Source: CAYHHI01 sp964356335 (GTDB taxonomy: Bacteria; Arandabacterota; Arandabacteria; Arandabacterales; Arandabacteraceae). Taken from it: 30,025 bases of DNA. Below are positions 8,776 to 17,397 of the stretch, piece after piece. Below the pieces are notes generated by a model. It did not search any database, was not told the DNA's origin, and saw only the letters and a list, made by a program, of their open reading frames with translations. A program made the translations under genes and the position numbers. Each line of letters starts with the position of its first letter. Positions within the stretch are counted from its first letter, which is position 1. Where the stretch lies: the NCBI GenBank assembly GCA_964356335.1, contig CAYHHI010000042.1, forward strand, positions 1 to 30,025, given 5' to 3'.

Positions 8776-8805
8776 TTGTGATATCCTTTAAGTGGTAGGT
8801 TATGT
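8776..8805 (+). promoter_or_regulatory. Weak promoter candidate for first M6 protease gene
   Basis: TTGTGA and TTATGT are spaced 18 bases apart within the only AT-rich part of the gap. The -10 match is partial and other alignments are possible. Confidence 0.3.
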
Positions 8806-8855
8806 CTAAAGCAGTGTAGGCCGACGGCATTCGGGCCATAAGGAGGGGGGTTGCC

Positions 8856-10871
8856 ATGCCAAGACTGGTAGGTTTAGTAACTATCGTATTCGTCGCTTCA
8901 CTTGCTATTTCGTTCGCCCGTCCCGTGGGCGCCATGCCCATCCGCCCTGACCTCGTCGAGAAACTCAGGGCCGAAGGAAAACTCGCCGAAGAGAGAGACT
9001 TCATGGAGAAAGCGCTCACCCGCGGCTTCGAGCAGATCGGCGAAAACAACGTCTACAGTTTCCAAGAGGGCCAGGCTCTTTTGATGACGACTAAAGCGGC
9101 GATCATCATCATTGTCGACTTCTCCGACAACGTTGCCGATAGCGTGACCCACCCAGCGTCCTACTACAGCAACATGCTTTTCACCGTCGGCACTTTTCCT
9201 ACGGGCAGCATGAGGGACTACTATCGCGAAAACTCTTACGACAAGTTGGATATCCCCGGCACCGTCTCCGGCTGGTACCGGATGCCACAGACTTACGCAT
9301 ACTATGTGGATGGTCAGAGGGGCTTCGGCGCGTACCCGCATAATGCCAAGAAACTTGTGGAAGACGCGGTCGCAGCCGCCAACCCATACGTGGACTTCTC
9401 CCAGTTTGACAACGACGGCCCGGATGGCGTCCCGCATTCGGGAGATGATGATGGCTACGTCGATGCCCTCTTCGTGATACATGCGGGTCCCGGCTACGAG
9501 ACAACGCTTAACGTCAACGACATCCACTCCCACGCGAGCTACACCAGTGCTCCGGTTCCCGTTGACGGAGTCTATGCATACAGATACTCGATCGAACCTG
9601 AGGACGGCAAGGTCGGCGTTTTCTCCCACGAGTTCGGGCACGTACTGGGCCTTCCCGACCTATACGATTATGGCTATGATTCCGAGGGCTGCGGCAAATG
9701 GTCACTGATGGCATCGGGAAGCTGGGGCGGCGGCGGCGCCACACCTACTCACATTGATGCTTGGGGCAAGATAAAACTGGGTTACATAACACCCATTATA
9801 CCCACGGGAAATCTTATCGAGGTGGCAGTGCCTCGAGTCGAAGATGAGCCGGTGGCTTACAAAGTCTGGACCAACGGCACGCCCGGCAAGGAGTACTTTG
9901 TCTTTGAGCACAGGCGAAAGACCAAGTTCGATCTCACGCTTCCTGGCAAGGGCCTTGTCATCTACCACGTAGATGAGAATATGACCAGCAACAACAACCA
10001 GATGTGCGGAAGTGGAAGTCCGCATTACCGGGTTGCAGTCGAGCAAGCGGACGGCGAATGCAATCTTGAGAACAATGTGAATCAGGGCGATGCAGGCGAC
10101 CCCTATCCGGGATCAGGTGGGACGTACAATCCCAACTCGCGCCTAAACCTTATCTCGATGCCAAGCTCCAAGTCCTATGCTGACGCCGCAACTGGCGTGT
10201 CGATCTATAATATCCACTTCACCGAAGGCATGGGCTACGCCAGCATTGCGGTCAACCTGGTTCCTCCCACGGTCATGCTCACCAACAACAATGGCGGGGA
10301 GACTTTCCAGGTCGGAGACCCGGACACAATCAGGTGGATCGCCTTCGATGATATCGAGGTTGACTCGCTGAGCATCCTTATTTCCAGAGATGGCGGGGCC
10401 AGCTTCCCTGATGTGATCGCTCACGGCGAGGTGAACGATTCCTCCTATGTATGGACCGTCGCGGGACCGATGTCCCAGCAATGCCGGATAAGAGTCGTGG
10501 CGTACGATCGCTCGGGCTACTCGGCATACGATGCTTCAGACGGTGACTTCGAGATTTATGATCCCGCGGGCGTGGCCAGCCGTACGATGGTTGACTTCAG
10601 AATCGTTTCGATAAATCCGAATCCCGCAAGCAACGGCACCGAGATCGTCTTCTCCTCACCCCATAGGAGTGTTGGAGCCAATGTCTACGACGTGGCGGGA
10701 CGGCTCGTGAAGACGCTTCCGGTGAGTGCCACTCAGTCCGAGGCCGGCACCTTTGAGGCGACCTGGGATGGCAAGAACTCCCGCGGCAACATGATGTCAC
10801 CCGGCGTCTATTTTGTGAGGATCACGTCAGGCGAAAAGATAGAGACCGCAAGGGTCACAATTGCAAGATAG
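8856..10871 (+). CDS. Secreted M6 family metalloprotease with FlgD-like C-terminal domain
   Basis: 671 residues from an ATG with a strong Shine-Dalgarno five to ten bases upstream. The signal peptide is about residues 1-26, cut after PVGA. The M6 (immune inhibitor A-like) catalytic domain follows. It has an Asp/Gly-rich, probably calcium-binding stretch near 185-203, then HEFGHVLGLPD with zinc ligands H258 and H262, catalytic E259 and likely third ligand D268, then a Met-turn-like SLMASGSW near 283-290. Roughly residues 478-575 form an Ig-like module (NGGE...DTIRW...SRDGG). The last ~85 residues are a FlgD-like Ig domain (NPNPAS, YDVAGRLVKTL, WDGKNSRG, SPGVYFVRI, ending ARVTIAR), a type associated in FCB-group bacteria with exported or surface proteins. 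It probably degrades extracellular protein. Its near-identical neighbour downstream is a tandem duplicate. Confidence 0.93.
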   Translation: MPRLVGLVTIVFVASLAISFARPVGAMPIRPDLVEKLRAEGKLAEERDFMEKALTRGFEQIGENNVYSFQEGQALLMTTKAAIIIIVDFSDNVADSVTHPASYYSNMLFTVGTFPTGSMRDYYRENSYDKLDIPGTVSGWYRMPQTYAYYVDGQRGFGAYPHNAKKLVEDAVAAANPYVDFSQFDNDGPDGVPHSGDDDGYVDALFVIHAGPGYETTLNVNDIHSHASYTSAPVPVDGVYAYRYSIEPEDGKVGVFSHEFGHVLGLPDLYDYGYDSEGCGKWSLMASGSWGGGGATPTHIDAWGKIKLGYITPIIPTGNLIEVAVPRVEDEPVAYKVWTNGTPGKEYFVFEHRRKTKFDLTLPGKGLVIYHVDENMTSNNNQMCGSGSPHYRVAVEQADGECNLENNVNQGDAGDPYPGSGGTYNPNSRLNLISMPSSKSYADAATGVSIYNIHFTEGMGYASIAVNLVPPTVMLTNNNGGETFQVGDPDTIRWIAFDDIEVDSLSILISRDGGASFPDVIAHGEVNDSSYVWTVAGPMSQQCRIRVVAYDRSGYSAYDASDGDFEIYDPAGVASRTMVDFRIVSINPNPASNGTEIVFSSPHRSVGANVYDVAGRLVKTLPVSATQSEAGTFEATWDGKNSRGNMMSPGVYFVRITSGEKIETARVTIAR

Positions 10872-10922
10872 GGGCGCACAGAAAAGCGAATAGCTCCCTT
10901 TTAAACTGGCGATTGGTAGCAT

Positions 10923-10940
10923 ACATCCTAGGCGATGTAG
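10923..10940. promoter_or_regulatory. Inverted repeat between the two M6 protease genes
   Basis: TACATC and GATGTA are perfect inverted copies around a six-base centre, in the 122-base gap ahead of the second protease. It could be an operator. There is no T-tract, so it is not a terminator. Confidence 0.25.
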
Positions 10941-10993
10941 GCAATCAGCAGATTTCGTGGTGCATCATGACAGCACAAACAAGGGGGTTGGCA

Positions 10994-13003
10994 ATGCCTA
11001 GATTTGGAACTGCGGTAATCATGTTGGCTGCGTTTGCATGCGTCGCGGGGTCTGTTTGTGCGATGCCGCTGAGGCCTGACATCGTCGACAAACTCCAAGC
11101 CGAGGGCAAACTCGCCGGCGAGCAGGCCCTGGCAGAGGCCGCGCGCAAGCTCGGAGTCGATAACCTGGGCGAGAACAAGGTTTACCATCTTGGTCCCGGG
11201 ATGCCCCTTGTCATGACAACGCGACAGGCCATAGTCATCCTGGTTGATTTCTCAGATAACGTTGCCGACCCGGTGAACTATCCCTCGTCGCATTACACCG
11301 ACCTCCTCTTCTCGGTAGGTACTTATCCTACAGGCAGTATGCGCGATTACTACATCGAGAACTCCTACAGCAATTTTGAAGTGACGGGCCAGGTCACCAA
11401 CTGGCTTCGAATGCCGCAGACTTACGCCTATTACGTAGACGGCCAGCGAGGGATTTACGGTACGTATCCGCATAACTGCCAGAAGATGGTGGAGGACGCG
11501 GTCGTAGCGGCAGATCCCTACGTCGATTTCTCACAGTACGACAATGACGGCCCCGACGGCATTCCGGACTCGGGCGACGATGATGGCTATGTTGACGCCC
11601 TCTTTGTGGTTCACGCCGGCCCAGGTTATGAAAGCACTCACGACCCAAACGATATTCATTCACACGCCTGGTCAACCTACTATGACGTGCTCGTGGACGG
11701 GGTTTATGTCTCATCGTACTCCACTGAGCCTGAAAACGGAAACATCGGCGTCTTCTGTCATGAGTTCGGGCACATTCTCGGATGCCCGGATCTTTATGAT
11801 TACGGGTACGATTCGCGTGGCGTGGGTTACTGGTCGCTCATGGCATACGGCAGCTGGGGAAACGGCGGCATCACGCCCACCCACATTGATGCCTGGGACA
11901 AGGACCTGCTCGGCTTCCTGACGCCAGTGGTTCCAACCGGAAGCTTGATCGACATATCGATTCCAAGGGCCGAGGACAATGCTGTAGCCTACAAGGTCTG
12001 GACCAGCGGCTCGCCGAACAACGAATACTTCTTGTTCGAATATAGGAAAAAGACCAAGTTCGATTCCTACCTCCCCGGAAGTGGCGTCGTGATCTACCAC
12101 GTCGATGAGAACATGTGGGATAACGATAGCCAGCGCTGCGGCAGCGGAAGCCCTCACTATCTGGTCGCCGTGGAACAGGCAGATGGTGAATGCGATCTTG
12201 AGTATTACGTGAATGTCGGCGACGCAGGCGATCCCTACCCCGGAAGCGGTGGCACCTACAATCCTAACCATGCTTTGAATCTCATCTCGACCCCCAATTC
12301 GAAATCCTACGCCAACAGCACGACCGGTGTATCGATTTACAATATTCATATGGTTGGCGATCTTGCCTACGCGAGCGTGGCTGTCAGCCTGGTTCCGCCG
12401 ACGGTCAGGGTTGTCGAGCCGAATGGCGGCCAGTATCTCCAGATAGGACTTCCGGACACCATCAGGTGGCTCGCCTTCGATGATATAGCAGTCGACTCGG
12501 TGAGCATTCTGCTCTCCCGCGACGGCGGCGCCACGTTCCCGACCGTGCTCGGCCACGGCGAGCCTAATGACTCTTCATTCATCTGGACGGTCACAGGTCC
12601 GCAGTCGGAGCAATGCAAGATAAGAGTGGTGGCCTATGACCGCTCCGGTTACAACGCTCAGGACATATCAGACGCCAATTTCGCGATACACGACGTAGCG
12701 GGTGTCCCCGGCTCGGAACAAGTTGCGTTTGGCGTGGTATCGATAAATCCCAATCCGGCGAGCAGCGGGACCCAGATCGTCTTCTCCTCACCCCAGCGCA
12801 GCGCCCGGGCGAGCATTTATGATGTGACCGGAAGGCTCGTGAGGGCGCTTTCCGTTAGCGCCATCGAGGCCAACGGCGGGACTTTCGAGGCGTACTGGGA
12901 TGGCAAGAACTCCCAGGGCTCCTTGATGTCGCCAGGCGTTTACTTCGTGCGGGTCACCTCGGGAGAGAAAGCGCAGACCGCAAGGGTCACGATAGCAAGA
13001 TAA
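10994..13003 (+). CDS. Secreted M6 family metalloprotease, tandem paralogue
   Basis: 669 residues from the ATG preceded by AAGGGGG, chosen because it places the signal peptide (about 1-23, cut before MPLRP) as in the upstream paralogue. An ATG 27 codons earlier would add a non-signal peptide. The catalytic motif is HEFGHILGCPD, with H256, E257, H260 and D266, followed by SLMAYGSW. The Asp/Gly calcium-site candidate lies near 183-200. The Ig-like module and the FlgD-like C-terminus (NPNPASSGTQIVFSSP, SPGVYFVRV, ending ARVTIAR) align with the first copy almost without gaps. Differences cluster in the propeptide, in surface loops after the DxDG stretch, and at the residue before the HEFGH motif (Cys for Ser). 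Both copies look catalytically intact. The second may be expressed from the same transcript, since no clear terminator or promoter separates them. Confidence 0.93.
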   Translation: MPRFGTAVIMLAAFACVAGSVCAMPLRPDIVDKLQAEGKLAGEQALAEAARKLGVDNLGENKVYHLGPGMPLVMTTRQAIVILVDFSDNVADPVNYPSSHYTDLLFSVGTYPTGSMRDYYIENSYSNFEVTGQVTNWLRMPQTYAYYVDGQRGIYGTYPHNCQKMVEDAVVAADPYVDFSQYDNDGPDGIPDSGDDDGYVDALFVVHAGPGYESTHDPNDIHSHAWSTYYDVLVDGVYVSSYSTEPENGNIGVFCHEFGHILGCPDLYDYGYDSRGVGYWSLMAYGSWGNGGITPTHIDAWDKDLLGFLTPVVPTGSLIDISIPRAEDNAVAYKVWTSGSPNNEYFLFEYRKKTKFDSYLPGSGVVIYHVDENMWDNDSQRCGSGSPHYLVAVEQADGECDLEYYVNVGDAGDPYPGSGGTYNPNHALNLISTPNSKSYANSTTGVSIYNIHMVGDLAYASVAVSLVPPTVRVVEPNGGQYLQIGLPDTIRWLAFDDIAVDSVSILLSRDGGATFPTVLGHGEPNDSSFIWTVTGPQSEQCKIRVVAYDRSGYNAQDISDANFAIHDVAGVPGSEQVAFGVVSINPNPASSGTQIVFSSPQRSARASIYDVTGRLVRALSVSAIEANGGTFEAYWDGKNSQGSLMSPGVYFVRVTSGEKAQTARVTIAR

Positions 13004-13048
13004 CCCGACACGGTATCTTTCAGAGGGGTAGCGCGAACCGATTCGCTG

Positions 13049-13117
13049 TTCCGACGACCCTCGAGTTATTCAGAGGGACAACGGGGATTCATACGTCGCT
13101 TCCACAGCTCGTCGGAA
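13049..13117. repeat. 9-bp inverted repeat with long spacer
   Basis: TTCCGACGA (13049-13057) and TCGTCGGAA (13109-13117) are perfect inverted copies 51 bases apart, in the 282-base gap between the M6 and M16 genes. The gap also holds a short GCGAA/TTCGC hairpin near 13033-13046 and no supported gene. The spacing is long for a terminator, and the function is unknown. Confidence 0.4.
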
Positions 13118-13192
13118 TCTGGCCGCCTTGGGGTCCAGCGAAATGGTTTTCATTTCTCCCCACATCACCAACAAGAAACGTACACAAAGGTT

Positions 13193-13221
13193 TTGCGTCT
13201 CCTCCGAGAAACTGCTACAGT
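13193..13221 (+). promoter_or_regulatory. Promoter candidate for M16 operon
   Basis: TTGCGT and TACAGT are separated by 17 bases and lie about 65 bases ahead of the chosen ATG at 13286. The -35 match is only three of six, so this is tentative. Confidence 0.35.
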
Positions 13222-13285
13222 GAGACCGATCCTTACTCCACACAAGCGCGGGAGCGATTCCTGCAGAATCAGAGAGGGGGCGCCT

Positions 13286-14665
13286 ATGATCCGCACGAAC
13301 ACGCTGTCTCATAATTGCATTCTGATCTTGCTCGTCTTGCTGGCCTTCCTGTTTCTCCTAGTTCCCCCCACTTCAAAGGCTGCTGACAGCGAGCTTTCGA
13401 CCTACCAGCTTTCCAATGGTCTCAAGATCTACGTCATCGAGAAGCACACAGCCCCAGTGGCGACTGTGGCGGTCTGGTATCATACCGGTTCGTTGAATGA
13501 GCACCCGGGCATCCGCGGGCTATCTCACCTTTTCGAGCATATGATGTTTAGGGGCTCTGAGCATTTCGGGCCTGAGGAACACTTCCGAAGAATCAGCCAG
13601 GTGGGAGGATCAAACAACGCCTACACCAGCGAGGACGTCACCGTGTACCATCAGATCGTGCCAGTCCACGCGGTCGACCTGGTGATGGAGATGGAAGCGG
13701 ATCGGATGGCACGCCTCAAGCTTGATGAGCAGATGCTTGAAACCGAGGTCGAGGTTGTCAAGGAGGAGTATCGCGTCGGCGTTGAGAACGATCCTATGGG
13801 CCACCTCCTGTTCCAATTCGCAAAACAGTACTTCGGTGACCATCCTTATGGCTATGCCGTACTTGGTGACATGAACGATCTAGACACTGTCTCAGTCAAC
13901 ACGTGCCTCGCCTACTATCGCGCACGTTACGCACCCAACAATGCGGCCCTGATTGTCGCGGGAGATGTCGCGCCCGAAGCCGTCCTCGAGATGGCCGAGC
14001 GCCACTTCGGCTCGATTCCCGCACACGATAGCATCGCCACAGATCCTTCACCACCGGCCCCCAAGCCTCCGGCAGAGCTTCGCGGCAACGAAGATCTTCC
14101 GGTCCCCCTGACTGGCATTGCCTACCGCCTGCCTCCTGCTGGCGACGAGGACATGCCGGCGTTGGAGGTCATGGTCAGCATTCTGGGGAAGCGTCTCGAG
14201 CAGCGCCTAACGCGGGAGTCATCGATCTGCGTGTATCTCGCGACCGAGATGATGCCCATGCGACAGGCTTCTGTTGCCGCCGTCATCGCCGCCCACCTTC
14301 CAAACATATCTCATGAAAAGGTACGCAAAGCAATCGATGCCGAGATCGCCCAATTCCTTGCCGAACCCCTGCCACTCGAGGAACTTGACCGGACGCGAAA
14401 TCAGACGCTGCTTGGGGAGACCCTCGGGCGCGCCAAGGTTGAAGCGATAGCCGAAGGTGTCGGGAATGCAGTCTTCGTCGATGGTGACCTCGACCGATAT
14501 ACCAAGCGCCTGGAAAGTCTGGCTGCCCTCACGCCGGAGGTCATCATGGAGACCGCCAGGCGTCACTTCATACCGGATAACCGAACTGAGATGCTGATCG
14601 AACCGAAGCATCCTTCGTTACTTCTCAAGATCGCCGGGTGGCTCAAGACCACCCTGCACATATAG
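13286..14665 (+). CDS. M16 family zinc peptidase, catalytic subunit
   Basis: 459 residues from the ATG preceded by GAGAGGGGG, which begins a signal peptide or anchor (hydrophobic 10-27, then PPTSKA). Starting further upstream would bury that signal. The inverted zinc motif H81-L-F-E84-H85 is intact (HxxEH of pitrilysin/insulinase-type peptidases), and the third-ligand region ETEVEVVKEEYR lies about 70-77 residues later, as expected. The protein continues with NAYTS, the LPLEELDRTRNQ helix and the second M16 half. Total length fits a single ~430-residue M16 unit plus a signal. Such units work as homo- or heterodimers that degrade peptides inside a closed chamber. The next gene, starting 11 bases after the stop, encodes a non-catalytic M16 partner. 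Location is probably periplasmic or outer-surface. Confidence 0.92.
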   Translation: MIRTNTLSHNCILILLVLLAFLFLLVPPTSKAADSELSTYQLSNGLKIYVIEKHTAPVATVAVWYHTGSLNEHPGIRGLSHLFEHMMFRGSEHFGPEEHFRRISQVGGSNNAYTSEDVTVYHQIVPVHAVDLVMEMEADRMARLKLDEQMLETEVEVVKEEYRVGVENDPMGHLLFQFAKQYFGDHPYGYAVLGDMNDLDTVSVNTCLAYYRARYAPNNAALIVAGDVAPEAVLEMAERHFGSIPAHDSIATDPSPPAPKPPAELRGNEDLPVPLTGIAYRLPPAGDEDMPALEVMVSILGKRLEQRLTRESSICVYLATEMMPMRQASVAAVIAAHLPNISHEKVRKAIDAEIAQFLAEPLPLEELDRTRNQTLLGETLGRAKVEAIAEGVGNAVFVDGDLDRYTKRLESLAALTPEVIMETARRHFIPDNRTEMLIEPKHPSLLLKIAGWLKTTLHI

Positions 14666-14669
14666 GAGG
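14664..14669 (+). promoter_or_regulatory. Shine-Dalgarno deciding the start of second M16 gene
   Basis: AGGAGG overlaps the stop codon of the first M16 gene and sits seven bases before ATG 14677. The earlier in-frame ATG at 14638 lies inside the upstream gene and lacks this spacing. Confidence 0.8.
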
Positions 14670-14676
14670 CCATATC

Positions 14677-16452
14677 ATGTCCCGTTTTCCAAGCCTCAGG
14701 GTCGCTGGCCTTCTCCTTTTGGCAGTGGCATCAACGGCAACAGCGGCTGAGCTGAATCTGCCGGAGTTCGAAATCGCAGAGCTCGCCAATGGTATGAAGT
14801 TTTGTGTGGCCGAGGATCACAGCATCCCCATCGTAACCCTGAACGTGGTCATCCCGCATGGAAACGAGAATGACCCGCCTGGCAAGAAAGGCCTCGCGTC
14901 CATTACTGCCCAATCTTGCTGTAATGGCATCCCTGGGATGGATGGCACCCAGATTTGGCAGGAGCTCCAGCGCCTTGGTGGGAGCGTATCGGGCTGGGCA
15001 ACGTATGATCACACTTTCTTCTCCATGACATGTTTAAGCTCCAATTGGAAGGCAGTGCTCGACATGCTTGCGAAGGGCATTCGCACTCCGACCTTCCCTA
15101 AGAAGGACTTTGCACGGACACGCTCTCAGTGGATCTCGGGCCAGAAAGAACAAATGGAACAACCCTCCTCGCTGGCATACACCCATGGTTTTGACTTGCT
15201 CTACGAAGGTCCGCTTGGCGAGACGGTCACGATCGAGGGTCTGCGGAGCCTCTCCAGGGACGATCTGGTCAACTTCCATCGGAAGTATTATATGCCAAAC
15301 CGAGCCCTGCTTGTGACGATCGGTGATTTCGACTCTGATGAAGCGATTGAAGCGCTGAAGAATGCCTTTGAGGATTGGCCGACAGCACAGGAGCCGCCCC
15401 AAGCACCCGTGTCGCATCTGAGAACTGATGGCCCAAGGGTGCGCCTTGTCCACAAACCTGACCTGACCCAGGCCACGATCGGATGCGGCCAGCCAGGCTT
15501 GAGTTCCATCGATCCCGACCGTTTCGCCTTCGGCATCGCGAACACAGGACTCGGTGGGTATTTCTGCTCCCGTCTCATGGCTGCGCTGCGCATCCAAGGG
15601 GGCAAGACCTACGGAGCCGGCAGCTTTAACAGGCCACAACTCCGCCAGGGCCAATTCGGGATCGGAACCTTCACGCGGAACGCTGAGCTGGGTGCTGCGG
15701 TTGATACCATCCAGAGTGTGGTCAAGGAGTTCGTCCGCGCCGGGATGACCCAGGATGAGTTCGAGACGGCGCGCAACGATCTACTGGGAACGTACATCAT
15801 CAACCTTGAGACACCGCAGCAGCTCACGCGCGGGGTCACCGGGGCTCTCGCCACCGGATTCTCACTCGATGATTACCGCAGCGAGCCTTCACACTATGAG
15901 GCGGTCGCCTTGGAAGAGGCGAATCGAGCTGCCGCGGATCGCATCTCGCCCGATGAAATGGTCTGGGTGATTGTTGCCGACAAGAACAAGATCGGCTCGG
16001 CGCTTGACGCCCTCGGCGATTACGAGACGGTCTTTTACAAAGAGCCTATGCATCCCGGCAACTTCATTACGCGGACACGCCTCGGGGTTGGCGCGACCTG
16101 GAATACGGTTGGCCGGGGGGCCCGAGTTTCTCTACTCCACCGCTGGGTTGACCTCAGCGGCACTTACGGGTTTGAGCGCCGCAACAAGACGTGGGATTAC
16201 GCTAAGTTAGGGCAAGTCACTCTGGACCTCCACCGCCGCAACTCTGAGTATTCATCAGTCTCACTTTATCTCGGGGCGACGGCAGACCTTGCAGAGAACC
16301 TCAATGGTTGGAGCCCGCACTTAGGGTTCCGGGTCTTCCCGTACGCGCTCGGCGGCCACTTCTCTCTCTCCACCGAACTCGGCGGCACCTTCTGGCGCAA
16401 GGGGGATCTTCCACGCTTCTACTGGTCAGCCGGACTCGACAGGTTCTTCTGA
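14677..16452 (+). CDS. M16-like non-catalytic subunit fused to putative C-terminal beta-barrel
   Basis: 591 residues. The signal peptide is about 1-23 (LLLLAVASTATAA). Residues ~25-460 are an M16 fold (LANGMKFCVAEDHSIPIV, DLVNFHRKYYMPNRALL). The HxxEH site is replaced by GLASITAQSCC (72-82), so no zinc site can form. The second half keeps the LRIQGGKTYGAGS motif, whose Arg and Tyr are associated with the substrate-binding partner in two-subunit M16 enzymes. After the M16 part comes an extra ~130-residue tail. It has seven or eight short stretches of alternating polar and hydrophobic residues, is rich in Gly, Tyr and Trp, and ends in LDRFF. That is the profile of a small outer-membrane beta-barrel with a C-terminal aromatic assembly signal. 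The tail reading is inference. Together with the upstream gene this could form an outer-membrane-tethered heterodimeric peptidase. Confidence 0.85.
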   Translation: MSRFPSLRVAGLLLLAVASTATAAELNLPEFEIAELANGMKFCVAEDHSIPIVTLNVVIPHGNENDPPGKKGLASITAQSCCNGIPGMDGTQIWQELQRLGGSVSGWATYDHTFFSMTCLSSNWKAVLDMLAKGIRTPTFPKKDFARTRSQWISGQKEQMEQPSSLAYTHGFDLLYEGPLGETVTIEGLRSLSRDDLVNFHRKYYMPNRALLVTIGDFDSDEAIEALKNAFEDWPTAQEPPQAPVSHLRTDGPRVRLVHKPDLTQATIGCGQPGLSSIDPDRFAFGIANTGLGGYFCSRLMAALRIQGGKTYGAGSFNRPQLRQGQFGIGTFTRNAELGAAVDTIQSVVKEFVRAGMTQDEFETARNDLLGTYIINLETPQQLTRGVTGALATGFSLDDYRSEPSHYEAVALEEANRAAADRISPDEMVWVIVADKNKIGSALDALGDYETVFYKEPMHPGNFITRTRLGVGATWNTVGRGARVSLLHRWVDLSGTYGFERRNKTWDYAKLGQVTLDLHRRNSEYSSVSLYLGATADLAENLNGWSPHLGFRVFPYALGGHFSLSTELGGTFWRKGDLPRFYWSAGLDRFF

Positions 16453-16494
16453 ACTAGAATTTTGCGTGACCTTGGTCCCGGATGGCCCCCTCTT

Positions 16495-17367
16495 CTAGAC
16501 GCCATTCCATGTCAGGACCGAGGCCCCCGTGGGTACGCTGAGTTCTTGCGCGACGATGGGGCACTTGGCGCGGAGGATGAAGAAGACGCTCCGAGAAGAC
16601 TGGTCCAGGGTTTCGTAGTTTGCCTGGCCCTTGGAGAGGACGACCCCGGCGCTCCAGAAGAGTTCTCGGAATTCCTCGCTGCATTCCTCGAAAATGACAC
16701 CGAGGCTTGATGAGCCTGTCTCAATCACTTCAATGGGCTTGCCGATGCCGGCCCGCGCCGTATCCTCGGCGGTTGCATCGTTAAGGATGGGGCCTGATTT
16801 GACACTCAGGTAAACCCTCTTGCCGAGCCGCACCGCCTCATCCATGAGAAACCGGTCGAACACAATCTCGCCGGCGTTATCACTTACGAGGAGGAGACTG
16901 TCGGTCGAGGCGATTGCATCATAAAACCGCTCCGAATCATCAAGAGCGAGTTTGGCCATCAGCGTTTCCGTCAGTGTCTTCTCGAGATCGAATTCAAGGC
17001 CAACCCCGAAATCTATGATATTGCCGACCGCCGCAAGCTTCGCACAGTAGCGGATTCTCTCAACGGGTGTCATGTTCGCGAGCTTCGCCATGACATCTGG
17101 CTTGATAACCCTGTACATAGCGAGCGCTTCTTCAGTGGTCCTCAGTTTCATCTCCAGGAAGGGATCGATCCCGGGGTAAAGCCCCTCTGCGGCCTTTATG
17201 GCAGCGGTCGCGATCACGGCGGGAGGCACTGCATGGTCGGTTCCAACCAATGCCCGCTCGGCCTCCAACACCGCCATCGCCTGGGCGGTCTCGCCAAGGC
17301 CTGCCATCTTCACCGTTCTCAAAGCCTGATTTATCGAGCACGGGAAGCATTCGGGGGATGATCGCAA
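16495..17367 (-). CDS. DUF89 / ARMT1-like damage-control phosphatase
   Basis: 290 residues. The start is TTG at 17367. No ATG exists between the upstream stop and the N-terminal C7-x-x-C10 motif, and a partial Shine-Dalgarno (GCGAGG) precedes the TTG. Family signatures: CFPC at the N-terminus, LAAVGNIIDFGV near 111-122, SDNAGEIVFD (162-171, with D163 and N164), SVKSGPILND near 188-197, and SKGQANYETL near 245-254. These define the DUF89 family of metal-dependent phosphatases, which remove harmful or damaged phosphorylated metabolites. The CxxC-containing group is the usual prokaryotic type. The protein is cytosolic, unlike the exported products of the rest of the operon. It reads in the same frame as the upstream gene, from which a single TGA and ten codons separate it. 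It converges on the M16 genes across 42 bases with no obvious terminator. Confidence 0.88.
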   Translation of the reverse strand: MRSSPECFPCSINQALRTVKMAGLGETAQAMAVLEAERALVGTDHAVPPAVIATAAIKAAEGLYPGIDPFLEMKLRTTEEALAMYRVIKPDVMAKLANMTPVERIRYCAKLAAVGNIIDFGVGLEFDLEKTLTETLMAKLALDDSERFYDAIASTDSLLLVSDNAGEIVFDRFLMDEAVRLGKRVYLSVKSGPILNDATAEDTARAGIGKPIEVIETGSSSLGVIFEECSEEFRELFWSAGVVLSKGQANYETLDQSSRSVFFILRAKCPIVAQELSVPTGASVLTWNGV

Positions 17368-17397
17368 GATGGCCTCGCTTTCAGGTGTCGCGTTGTC

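Larger units (their letters stand above)
8551..8855. other. Intergenic region without gene
   Basis: The 305 bases between the sulfatase-like gene and the first M6 protease gene show no supported gene. They hold a 15-nt tandem duplication, dispersed copies of GGTACTCA and GGCTGCCAG, and an AT-richer stretch from 8759 with a weak promoter candidate. A strong Shine-Dalgarno (AGGAGGGG) ends the region, before ATG 8856. Confidence 0.6.

Noticed and set aside
13070..13312. 80-codon minus-strand frame between M6 and M16 genes
   Set aside because: It overlaps the likely promoter and start of the M16 gene and shows no domain or ribosome site.
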